This document shows, one piece after another, positions 54,120-61,832 of a DNA stretch of 64,000 nucleotides; the stretch's first letter is position 1; every line of letters starts with the position of its first letter. This DNA is from an uncultured Roseibium sp. Its GTDB lineage: Bacteria; Pseudomonadota; Alphaproteobacteria; Rhizobiales; Stappiaceae. The translations under genes and the position numbers were made by a program. The stretch lies in the NCBI RefSeq assembly GCF_947496995.1, contig NZ_CANMFD010000003.1:248001-312000 (forward strand), written 5' to 3'. Under the pieces are notes generated by a model. The model made no database searches and was not told where the DNA came from. It worked only from the letters and a program-made list of their open reading frames with translations.

Positions 54120-55760
54120 TCAAAAACCCACCGCAGTCAGTGCAAGCGCGGCATTTTTTCCAATTTGATAATCTGCTGCAGGATGTGCACGCATGTAATT
54201 CTCAACTGAAAAGTCCGGTTGCCTACGGCGAAGTTCAGCAGCAACTTCTTTTGCTTCTTCTGTCCTATCCAAAAAATGAAGCGCAGTTATCTTGGCGCGC
54301 AATGTCGACAAATGGCGCTGATTACGCTCCAGCGACATATCGGCAAACTTCAAGGCCTGCCCGTAATCCTCTGCCGACAGATAAGCCGTAGCGCAAAGGG
54401 AATCGAAAAAGTATTTGAACGGGTCGATCGGGGAAAGCTGACGTGCTTTTTCCGCAGCGTGAATCGCCTGTTGTCCGGCGTCCTGAAATGCAAACAAGGC
54501 CCCCCGCAACAGCCAGGACAGCGCTTCATTCGGATTCTCGGCAAGAGCCATTCCGTAGCGGTCGGAAGCAACATCCAGCCTTCTGAGCAGGTTGTTATGG
54601 GCAAAACCGTCAATCGTCAGGCAGAACGCATTCTCAGGATCGATATCGAGCGCCTTTGCCGTACTGCCGACGGCGCTTTTGGTATCTTGCGCCGGGTCCG
54701 AACTCCATCCGTTGACGACGCTCAGAATGTGCCATTTGCCGCGCCAGGCAAGCACCTCAGCCGACCTTGGAGACCGTCTGACCGCCTCGTCAAGCAACTC
54801 GCGGGACTGGGCAAAGTCACGGAGAGTCGTTCTGTGCATCAGGCTGACGCCGGCCATGAGCAGTCTGTGGTCGGCGATTTCGGTGATGGGACGTCCGCGA
54901 ACGTAATTCAGGGTATCGGACGCAATGGCGCTGCCGACTGCCTGAACAATGTTGGTGAGTCCTTGACCCGCGTCACTGATGAAATCCCTGAACTTCCCGC
55001 TGAAGCGGCGGGTCCACAGGATCCGACCCGATCTGGCATCCAGGAAATCGACATCCGTGATTACCTGATCGTCCAGCCTGTGAATGTTGCCACTCACGCA
55101 ATAGTCGACACCGAGCTTGTCACGAATGACGTCGATATCGATCCGCCTTCCTGAGAAGGCGCGGCTCGAGAGGTGGGAAATGACAGACAGAAGATTGGTT
55201 CGCGAAAGAGACCGGCAGATCTCTTCGGCGAACCAGTCTCCAAGAACGGACAGCTCCGGATTGTTCTCGATACTGAGCAACGGCAACACCGTGACAGTGG
55301 GCACAGGCGGGTGTGGCTGGGAAGAGGATGCCGGACGGAACAGGGAGTAGATCTGATCCGGCTGCGCCCTGATCCCGTTACACCAGTCGATGAAGTCCGG
55401 CGACTGGATATCCAGCCCTTCAAGAAAGGTCCCCTGTCCGGGTTTGCCCACGAAAGTAACCTTGCCGAGATCGAGCGTGACCTCGGAATTGTTGGTGGTG
55501 ATCAGTTGGCCGTAATAGGGACCCATGGCGGATTTGATATCGGAAAGGGCACGGCGCAGGCTTTGGCGGCCCGTGTCGTAGCACGCAACCCCCCAAAGCG
55601 TTTCCTGCAGGAAGGTCCGGCTTCTGCAACCGTGCGGGGCCGTCGCCAGTAAAGCGAAGATCGCACGGTGCTTTTTGCCGGTTATCTCGAACGCTCCGGG
55701 TTCAGCGGAACGGACGAAACAGGACCCGAACAGGTTTATTTCCAATACCCTGGCGCACAT
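54120..55760 (-). CDS. SARP-like transcriptional regulator with TPR repeats
   Basis: The ATG at 55760 (MCARVLEINLFG) gives 546 residues. The N-terminal 100 residues look like the winged helix of OmpR/SARP regulators (LEINLFGSCFVRSAEPG, then GRQSLRRALSDIKSAMG). A TolB-like adenylate-cyclase-associated domain follows (about 150-270, TVTVLPLLSIENNPELSVLGDWFAEEI), then several TPR-like helices to the end. Such proteins are usually regulators without a kinase partner. It lies 28 bp upstream of the PAP2-like gene and is probably co-transcribed with it and the subtilase. Confidence 0.75.
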   Translation of the reverse strand: MCARVLEINLFGSCFVRSAEPGAFEITGKKHRAIFALLATAPHGCRSRTFLQETLWGVACYDTGRQSLRRALSDIKSAMGPYYGQLITTNNSEVTLDLGKVTFVGKPGQGTFLEGLDIQSPDFIDWCNGIRAQPDQIYSLFRPASSSQPHPPVPTVTVLPLLSIENNPELSVLGDWFAEEICRSLSRTNLLSVISHLSSRAFSGRRIDIDVIRDKLGVDYCVSGNIHRLDDQVITDVDFLDARSGRILWTRRFSGKFRDFISDAGQGLTNIVQAVGSAIASDTLNYVRGRPITEIADHRLLMAGVSLMHRTTLRDFAQSRELLDEAVRRSPRSAEVLAWRGKWHILSVVNGWSSDPAQDTKSAVGSTAKALDIDPENAFCLTIDGFAHNNLLRRLDVASDRYGMALAENPNEALSWLLRGALFAFQDAGQQAIHAAEKARQLSPIDPFKYFFDSLCATAYLSAEDYGQALKFADMSLERNQRHLSTLRAKITALHFLDRTEEAKEVAAELRRRQPDFSVENYMRAHPAADYQIGKNAALALTAVGF

Positions 55761-55904
55761 AGCCCATTGCCTCGACAAAAATGCGGAGTTTTATAAAACA
55801 GCAGTTCCCTGACGGAACCAATAGGTTCACACTTTTTTCACGCTCGCAACTGGCGACATGCCCCTAAACTCTCCCCATCATGAACTTAAGAGTGAGCAGG
55901 TGAA

Positions 55905-56105
55905 TTGTCAGCCGAGAGCACGAACATTGATGATGTCGCGGATATCGTCGATTTCTTCCTTGCATGGAATCATCACCGACAAACCGTGATTCAGATCTGC
56001 GAAATCGGCCATTTGAGCGAACCGCAGAAGAAAACGTTATCCTGGCTGGTGAAGATGGCTGACCGGGTAAGTCTTTCGGATCTTGAAAAAGAGGATCGCG
56101 ACTAG
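55905..56105 (+). CDS. Possible small acidic protein, unknown function
   Basis: This frame of 66 residues begins with TTG after AGCAGG and no in-frame ATG exists before an upstream stop. The product is helical and acidic (IDDVADIVDFFLAWNHH...) with no motif I know. It diverges from the SARP-like gene. It may be a real small gene or a chance frame. Confidence 0.35.
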   Translation: MSAESTNIDDVADIVDFFLAWNHHRQTVIQICEIGHLSEPQKKTLSWLVKMADRVSLSDLEKEDRD

Positions 56106-56290
56106 ATTGATTTTGAAGCGGCAGAGCCTCTGGCCTGCCCTCGACCGTGATCAGAATGCTCCAGGCCCGCAAGCATCGTTTGACGCCGGGCCGGACAGAC
56201 AGAGACAGTAGCACCCGTGTATGCGGGCGAGCTTTACTGTGCGCAACGCTGCGTAAGCGAAGCTAACGCAAAGCAAATGTAAAAATATAA

Positions 56291-56319
56291 TTGACAATTT
56301 GAAAGATTAGAAGTATTGT
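56291..56319 (+). promoter_or_regulatory. Sigma-70-type promoter of a candidate small RNA
   Basis: TTGACA (56291-56296), 17 bp spacer, TATTGT (56314-56319). A start point at about 56326 is expected. Confidence 0.6.
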
Positions 56320-56325
56320 AAAGGA

Positions 56326-56418
56326 GCACTTAAGGGATAAGGAAGTGCAGTTGATTTTCAATATGGATTTTTTTTAGAAGATATTCAGTGGCGGAGGCGT
56401 TCTCCGCCACAATTTTTG
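56326..56418 (+). ncRNA. Candidate small RNA of about 90 nt
   Basis: The predicted transcript starts with a hairpin, GCACTT-N11-AAGTGC (56326-56348), whose loop AAGGGATAAGG is purine-rich and holds a GGA. A mostly single-stranded AT-rich middle follows. It ends in a strong terminator at 56388-56410 and a T-run. No open frame longer than a few codons lies inside. A promoter at the right distance supports a stand-alone RNA. Family not recognised. Confidence 0.5.
56388..56410 (+). terminator. Rho-independent terminator of the candidate small RNA
   Basis: GTGGCGGAG-N5-CTCCGCCAC is a perfect 9-bp stem followed by AATTTTTGTA. Confidence 0.85.
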
Positions 56419-56542
56419 TAAAATAATTAAATCAACTTTAAAAATATTTTCAAGAGTCTTGAACTATCAAGTATCAATGGAAAATATTTCTCAATTTTAG
56501 CGCGACCGATCTGTTCGAAGGAAGATCCTCCCTTCGCCACGC

Positions 56543-56938
56543 TCAGCCAATCTGAGCGGTGGCTTCGATCTCGATCAGCGCCTCGTCCTCGATCAGTCCG
56601 GCGACCACGACAACCGACATGGCCGGAAAATGCCTTCCGAAGACACGGCGATAGGCTTCGCCGACTTCCTTCTGGCGTGCCATATATGTCCGCTTGTCGG
56701 TGATGAACCAGGTAAGCCGCACGATATCGGTGACCTCACCTCCCGCCTCTTTGACGATGGCAGCGATATTTGCGAGCGTTTGTTCCATCTGGGCCACAAA
56801 GTCGCCGCTCTCGAAGACCTGATCCGCGTTCCAGCCTATCTGGCCACCGATATGGAGCGTTCGCCCTTCGGTCAGCACACCGTTTGCGTAACCCTTTGCG
56901 GGAACCCAGCCCTGCGGCTGAATGATCTTGGACGGCAT
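56543..56938 (-). CDS. RidA/YjgF/YER057c-family protein lacking the RidA arginine
   Basis: This 131-residue protein has the Rid fold: LHIGGQIGWNAD, FVAQMEQTLANIAAIVKEAGG and a C-terminal IEIEATAQIG. The arginine that RidA uses to bind imine/enamine intermediates (usually in PARS) is replaced: the segment reads FPAMS, Met107. It is therefore probably not a classical imine deaminase. It lies 177 bp after the last importer gene. Rid homologues occur in 2-aminobenzoyl-CoA gene clusters, which fits the ligase upstream in this operon. Confidence 0.85.
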   Translation of the reverse strand: MPSKIIQPQGWVPAKGYANGVLTEGRTLHIGGQIGWNADQVFESGDFVAQMEQTLANIAAIVKEAGGEVTDIVRLTWFITDKRTYMARQKEVGEAYRRVFGRHFPAMSVVVVAGLIEDEALIEIEATAQIG

Positions 56939-57115
56939 CTCTCACACTCCCTGCAGCTTGCGACGAAATCCGGTCTGCCGTTCGGCACGGGCGGCGGACA
57001 TGCGATCACTTGAACCCGATATCGCCCGTGGAGGGAGAGCCGTGCGCAAGCGTTGGACAGAGGTTGCCATTGTTCCTGTTCTTCCCTTTTCCGGTCTGGA
57101 CCAATTCAGCTTCGG

Positions 57116-57802
57116 TCAGACTCCTATGTATTGATGCGTGACGTCGTCCGTCAGGCCGGCGATCGGGCCGGCCCACACGGATCTGCCGCGCTCCAGGATC
57201 ACCGCCCTGTCGCTGATCTCCCGCAGTTCCCGGATCGACTTGTCGATCACAAGGATCGAAAGACCCGTTTCGCACTTCAACTGACGGACGACGGCCCAGA
57301 TTTCCTGACGGATAATCGGCGCAAGCCCCTCGGTGGCTTCGTCGAGGATCAGAAGTTTCGGATTGGTCATCAGCGCCCGACCAATCGCCAGCATCTGCTG
57401 CTCACCACCGGAAAGCGACGACGCTCGCTGCCCGCGCCGTTCTCCCAGGCGCGGGAACAGCTCGATGACCCGTTCGAAGGTCCAGGCACCACGTCGCGCC
57501 GCGGCTGTCAGGTTTTCATGAACCGTAAGACTGCCGAAGCAGCGGCGGCCTTCCGGAACAAGGCCGAGGCCCAGCCGCGCAGCGCGGTGGCTGGCCAGAT
57601 GCGTCAGATCATTTCCGTCGAACGTCAGAACTCCCGACGCGGGCAGCATCCGGCAGATGCATTTGACCGTTGTGCTTTTGCCCATGCCGTTGCGGCCGAG
57701 CAGGGAAACCACCTCCCCTTCGCCGATATCGAGGTCCACGCCGAAGAGAGCCTGGCTGGCGCCATAGGAAGCGGTGACATTTTCAAGCGACAGCAGGCTC
57801 AT
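57116..57802 (-). CDS. Branched-chain-type ABC ATP-binding protein (LivF class)
   Basis: This 228-residue ATPase has Walker A GRNGMGKST (about 34-42), signature LSGGEQQMLAIGRALM, Walker B LLILDEATEGLAP and a switch segment reading LVIDKS instead of the usual His-containing LVEQ/H. It overlaps livG by 4 bp. It is the final transporter gene. Confidence 0.9.
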   Translation of the reverse strand: MSLLSLENVTASYGASQALFGVDLDIGEGEVVSLLGRNGMGKSTTVKCICRMLPASGVLTFDGNDLTHLASHRAARLGLGLVPEGRRCFGSLTVHENLTAAARRGAWTFERVIELFPRLGERRGQRASSLSGGEQQMLAIGRALMTNPKLLILDEATEGLAPIIRQEIWAVVRQLKCETGLSILVIDKSIRELREISDRAVILERGRSVWAGPIAGLTDDVTHQYIGV

Positions 57803-58581
57803 GCCTCATCTCCCAGATAGGCTTCGCGCACCGCGGCGTTGGCGCGGATTTCCTCCACGGACCCGGTAGCGATCACTTCGCCATAGACCAGCACGCTGAT
57901 CCTGTCGGCCAGGGAGAAAACCGCATCCATGTCGTGTTCCACCAGAAGGATCGGCGCTTCGTGGCGCAACCGATCCAGGAAACCGGTCAAAAGCCTAGAG
58001 CCTTCCGGGCCCATTCCGGCCATCGGCTCGTCCATCACCAGGGCTTTCGGACGCAGCGTCAGCGCCACCGCGACTTCAAGCTGGCGGCGCTGGCCGTGGC
58101 TGAGTTCCGCAGTGCGATGGCGGGCAAGGTCCTCAAGACCGACGCGGAGCAGCGCCTCCTCGGCTGTTTGCGTAAGCGACCTGTCGTGCAATGCATCTTT
58201 CCAGAACCGCCAGGGTTTGCCGCTGGCGCCCAGGGCTCCCAGAACGGCGTTCTGCAGCACCGTGTCTTCCATCGCCAGAGAGGAAATCTGGAACGTCCGG
58301 CCGAGCCCCGCCCGGGCCCGCAGCCGCGTGGCGTCATGGGTAACGTCCTTGCCCAGAAGGTGAACGGACCCGGTATCCGGTTTGAGCGTCCCGCAGATCT
58401 GCCCGATCAGCGTCGATTTGCCTGCGCCGTTCGGCCCGATGATGGCGTGGATTTCTCCAGGCCTCAGATCAAGCGAGATATTCTGACTGGCCCGCAGGGC
58501 GCCGAAACTCTTGCAGATGCCCCGCGTTTCCAGAACCGGCATTTGCGGGACCGATGTTGCCGAAACAGGTTGCTCAGTCAT
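57799..58581 (-). CDS. Branched-chain-type ABC ATP-binding protein (LivG class)
   Basis: This 260-residue ATPase has Walker A GPNGAGKSTL, the LivG-type GRTFQISSL Q-loop, signature LSHGQRRQLEVAVAL, Walker B ALVMDEPMAGMGP and switch His LLVEHDMDAVF. It overlaps livM and livF by 8 and 4 bp, so the set is translationally coupled. Confidence 0.92.
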   Translation of the reverse strand: MTEQPVSATSVPQMPVLETRGICKSFGALRASQNISLDLRPGEIHAIIGPNGAGKSTLIGQICGTLKPDTGSVHLLGKDVTHDATRLRARAGLGRTFQISSLAMEDTVLQNAVLGALGASGKPWRFWKDALHDRSLTQTAEEALLRVGLEDLARHRTAELSHGQRRQLEVAVALTLRPKALVMDEPMAGMGPEGSRLLTGFLDRLRHEAPILLVEHDMDAVFSLADRISVLVYGEVIATGSVEEIRANAAVREAYLGDEA

Positions 58582-59557
58582 GAACCGCCTCCCGTCCCGC
58601 GACCAGCCCGATCAGTCCGCCCCGGGCGAACAGCACGATCAGCAGCAGCAACAGCCCCAGATAGATGTGCCAGAACTCGCTGAGCCCGCCGAGCCAGTGT
58701 TCCAGCGCAACGAAGACCAGCGCTCCGACCACAGGTCCGAACAACCGACCGACCCCGCCCAGAATAACGAAGATCATGATCTCGCCACTTGTCTGCCAGC
58801 TGAACATCACCGGACTGACGAACCGGTTGAGATCCGCGAACAGGGCTCCGGCCAGTCCGGCTATAGCGCCTGACAGCACAAAGGCAACGAGGCGCAGACG
58901 CGCCGGGTCGAGACCGACAGTCTCCACGCGGAGCGGCGCCTGGCGCGCCGCATTCAGTGCCAGCCCGAACGGCGAATTGGCCAGACGCCAGGCAAAGGCC
59001 AGCACCAGGCACAGAAGCCCCAGGCACAGCCCGTAGAACTGGATCGGGTCGAGCGTGTTCAGGCCCGGGAAGCCGTTGCGCACATAGATCGACAAGCCGT
59101 CCTCGCCGCCGTATTCCGACCAGGAAATGGCGAAGAAGAAGAACATCTGCCCGAAGGCCAGCGTGATCATGATGAAGTAGACGCCGGCCGTGCGCAGGGA
59201 CAGGATGCCGATCACCAGCGCGGCCAGGGACGACACGACAATCGCGGTCAACCAGATGACCGGCATCGACTTGGTGCCCTCGATCAGCAAGGGCCATTCG
59301 GCGAGAGACATATAGGTTTGCGCATGATAGGCGAGAATGCCCATCGAATACCCGCCAAGCCCGAAGAATACGGCGTGCCCCAGACTGACCAGACCGCCAA
59401 GTCCCAGCGCGATATTCAGCCCGACGGCCGCGATGGCGAAGATCGCCGCCCGGGTCATAAGAGTGATGGTAAAAGGCTCGTCCGCAACAACCGCCCAGAG
59501 CGGGATCGCCACGAACAGCGCCAGGGTGAATGCATTCACATAGGTTTCTCTGGTCAT
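58574..59557 (-). CDS. Branched-chain-type ABC permease (LivM class)
   Basis: This 327-residue inner-membrane protein has about 9 helices, LNIALGLGGLVSLGHAVFFGLGGY near the N-terminus as in LivM, and the coupling loop AARQAPLRVETVGLDPARLRL. It overlaps the adjacent livH and livG genes by a few bases. Confidence 0.92.
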   Translation of the reverse strand: MTRETYVNAFTLALFVAIPLWAVVADEPFTITLMTRAAIFAIAAVGLNIALGLGGLVSLGHAVFFGLGGYSMGILAYHAQTYMSLAEWPLLIEGTKSMPVIWLTAIVVSSLAALVIGILSLRTAGVYFIMITLAFGQMFFFFAISWSEYGGEDGLSIYVRNGFPGLNTLDPIQFYGLCLGLLCLVLAFAWRLANSPFGLALNAARQAPLRVETVGLDPARLRLVAFVLSGAIAGLAGALFADLNRFVSPVMFSWQTSGEIMIFVILGGVGRLFGPVVGALVFVALEHWLGGLSEFWHIYLGLLLLLIVLFARGGLIGLVAGREAVHD

Positions 59558-60474
59558 GCCCGCGCTCCGAACAGCCCTGCAGGCTTGAGAACCAGCACGG
59601 CGGCCATCAGCACGTAAATCGCCATGGAGGCCAGCGAGGAGCCGACCGAGGTCGCCGTTGAAGGATCGAAGAAGAGTTTCATGACTTCCGGCAGGAAGAT
59701 ACCGCCCAGCGTATCGGTCAGCCCGACGAGGAGGGCTCCGATCAGAGCCCCCTTGATGGAGCCGATGCCGCCGATGACGATGACGACGAAAGCCATGATC
59801 AGAACCGGTTCGCCCATGCCGACCTGCACCGACTGAATGGCTCCGACCAGCGCTCCGGCAAAGCCGGCAAGCGCCGCGCCAAGCGCGAAGACGATCGTAT
59901 AGAGTTTGGCGATATCGATCCCGAGGGCGGCAATCATCTCCCGGTCATTCTCCCCGGCGCGGATCTGCACACCGAGCCGGGTTTTCGAAATCAGCAGATA
60001 GAGCCCCAGCCCGACCGCAAGCCCGATGACGATGAGCGCAAGCCGGTAGAGCGGATACTGGATGCCGCCAGGCAGCGTAATCGGGCCGGACAGATAGTCC
60101 GGCACGTCCAGGAACAGCGGGAAAGACCCGAAGAGCCAGCGGGTGCCTTCCGAGAAGATCAGGATCAGGGCGAAGGTCGCCAGCACCTGGTCCAGATGGT
60201 CCTTCCGGTAGAGCCGCCTTATGACGACCAGCTCAACAAGCGCACCGGCAAGAGCGGCCCCTGCGAGCGCGGCGATCAGGCCAAGCAGGAAAGATCCGGT
60301 CAGACCGGCAACCGCAGCCGCGCAAAAAGCGCCGATCATGTACAGCGACCCATGGGCAAGATTGATCAGCCCCATGACGCCGAAGATCAGCGTCAGCCCC
60401 GCCGCCATCAGAAACAGCATGATGCCGAACTGAAGACCGTTCAAAATCTGCTCTATGAGCAATATCAGTGACAT
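59554..60474 (-). CDS. Branched-chain-type ABC permease (LivH class)
   Basis: The ATG at 60474 (MSLILLIEQIL) is the usual LivH start; upstream codons are not supported. The 306-residue protein has about 8 helices, LTLIFGVMGLINLAHGSLYM, and the coupling loop RAGENDREMIAALGIDIAKL. GGIGSIKGALIGALLVG is near the C-terminus. It follows the binding-protein gene after a 72-bp gap containing a hairpin. Confidence 0.92.
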   Translation of the reverse strand: MSLILLIEQILNGLQFGIMLFLMAAGLTLIFGVMGLINLAHGSLYMIGAFCAAAVAGLTGSFLLGLIAALAGAALAGALVELVVIRRLYRKDHLDQVLATFALILIFSEGTRWLFGSFPLFLDVPDYLSGPITLPGGIQYPLYRLALIVIGLAVGLGLYLLISKTRLGVQIRAGENDREMIAALGIDIAKLYTIVFALGAALAGFAGALVGAIQSVQVGMGEPVLIMAFVVIVIGGIGSIKGALIGALLVGLTDTLGGIFLPEVMKLFFDPSTATSVGSSLASMAIYVLMAAVLVLKPAGLFGARA

Positions 60475-60510
60475 GAACCCCCGCCCCTGGAGCATCAAAA
60501 ACGATTGGCA

Positions 60511-60538
60511 GTCCGCGGCCCGTTTCCGGGCCGCGGAC
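60511..60538. terminator. Hairpin after the branched-chain-type binding-protein gene
   Basis: GTCCGCGGCCCG-TTTC-CGGGCCGCGGAC is a perfect 12-bp stem with a 4-base loop, 8 bp past the binding-protein stop and before livH on the minus strand. Confidence 0.7.
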
Positions 60539-60546
60539 TCAGTGTC

Positions 60547-61683
60547 TTACATGTCGCATTCGGCCCAATAGGCATCCGCATGGCTGGTCAGCGCCGTGCC
60601 GATGATCTTGTTGGTGTAGACATCGCCTTCCTTGATCACCTCACGGACATGAATGTCCTGGATCGGGTGATGGTTCGGACCGAACCGGAAGTTGCCCCGT
60701 GTGGACTTGAAGTTGGCCTCTTCCAGCGCCTCGCGGAATGCGTCCGCATCGCTCACGTCCGCCTTAGCCATTGCCGACAGCAGAAGGTTGGCCGTGTCGA
60801 AGCCCTGCGAGGCATAAAGCGACGGCAGCCGGCCGTATTCGGCCTGGAAGCTCTCGACAAACGCCTTGTTGGTCTCGTTGGCGATGTCCTTGCTCCACTG
60901 GCTGGTGTTCTTCACACCCAGCGCCGCGTCGCCAACCGCCTGCAGGATGCCCTGGTCGAACGAAAACGCAGGACCCACCACCGGAAGATCGATGCCGCTG
61001 TCCTTGTACTGCTTCAGAAACGAGATCCCCATGCCGCCCGGCAGGAAGAAGAACACGCTGTCCGCCCCCGATGCCCGGATCTGGGCGAGTTCGGCCGCAT
61101 AATCGGTCTGGCCGAGCTTGGTGTAGATCTCCCCGGCAAGCTCGCCCTTGTAGAAGCGCTTGTAGCCGGTCAGCGCGTCCTTGCCCGCCGGATAGTTCGG
61201 CGCCAGGATGAAGCTCTTCTTCATGTCGGCGAAATTGGCGTAGGCGCCCGCGCCTTCATGCAGGTTGTCGTTCTGCCAGGCGACGTTGAAATAGTTCGGG
61301 TGGCAGCCCTTGCCCGCCAGTGCCGACGGACCCGCATTGGGCGACAGGTAGAATTTGCCCTGAGCCGTGACCGAAGGAATGACTGCCATGGCCAGGTTCG
61401 ACCAGACGATGCCGGTCATCACGTCGACCTTGTCGGACTGGACCATCTTGTCGGCCAGTTGCACGGCCACATCCGGCTTGCGCTGATCGTCCTCGACGAT
61501 CACCTCGATATCGCTGTTGCCGGACTGTTTCACAGCCAGCAGGAAGCCGTCACGCACATCGATCCCGAGACCGGCACCACCGCCCGAAAGCGTCGTGATC
61601 ATGCCAACCTTCACAGGATCTGCCTGGGCGTTCGTCAGCCCCAGGGCCAGGACGGCTGTCGCCGCCATCGTCATAACCTTCAT
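60547..61683 (-). CDS. Branched-chain-type ABC substrate-binding protein (LivK class), possibly for an aromatic acid
   Basis: The ATG at 61683 (MKVMTMAATAV) has GAGAGGAG upstream and a short signal peptide cut near residue 21 (NAQADPVK). The 378-residue type I binding fold shows KVGMITTLSGGGAGLGIDVRDG and DVMTGIVWSNLAMAV. This group often binds aromatic acids rather than leucine; the CoA ligase and acyl-CoA dehydrogenase upstream support an aromatic substrate such as 2-aminobenzoate or benzoate. Confidence 0.88.
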   Translation of the reverse strand: MKVMTMAATAVLALGLTNAQADPVKVGMITTLSGGGAGLGIDVRDGFLLAVKQSGNSDIEVIVEDDQRKPDVAVQLADKMVQSDKVDVMTGIVWSNLAMAVIPSVTAQGKFYLSPNAGPSALAGKGCHPNYFNVAWQNDNLHEGAGAYANFADMKKSFILAPNYPAGKDALTGYKRFYKGELAGEIYTKLGQTDYAAELAQIRASGADSVFFFLPGGMGISFLKQYKDSGIDLPVVGPAFSFDQGILQAVGDAALGVKNTSQWSKDIANETNKAFVESFQAEYGRLPSLYASQGFDTANLLLSAMAKADVSDADAFREALEEANFKSTRGNFRFGPNHHPIQDIHVREVIKEGDVYTNKIIGTALTSHADAYWAECDM

Positions 61684-61832
61684 TTCAAACTCCTCTCGAT
61701 ACTGAACCAGCGGTTCCCGCATGTTTTTATTTTACTGTCCGGTGCTTGTTTCAGTCTTTCCGGACAGGTCTGGGCAGTCGTCTGTTTCTTCCCTTGCCGC
61801 GTGCCCGCGTGGCAAAGGTGTCTCCTTTCGGC

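Larger units (their letters stand above)
55761..56542. other. AT-rich intergenic region between the SARP operon and the importer operon
   Basis: This 782-bp stretch is clearly richer in A and T than the rest of the window, especially 56270-56510. It holds a possible short gene (55905-56105), a sigma-70-like promoter (56291-56319), a candidate small RNA (56326-56418) and the SARP operon promoter on the minus strand. Nothing else is recognised. Confidence 0.6.

Noticed and set aside
56345..56377. Tiny frame (GTG or ATG start) inside the candidate small RNA
   Set aside because: At most 10 codons and no properly spaced ribosome-binding site.
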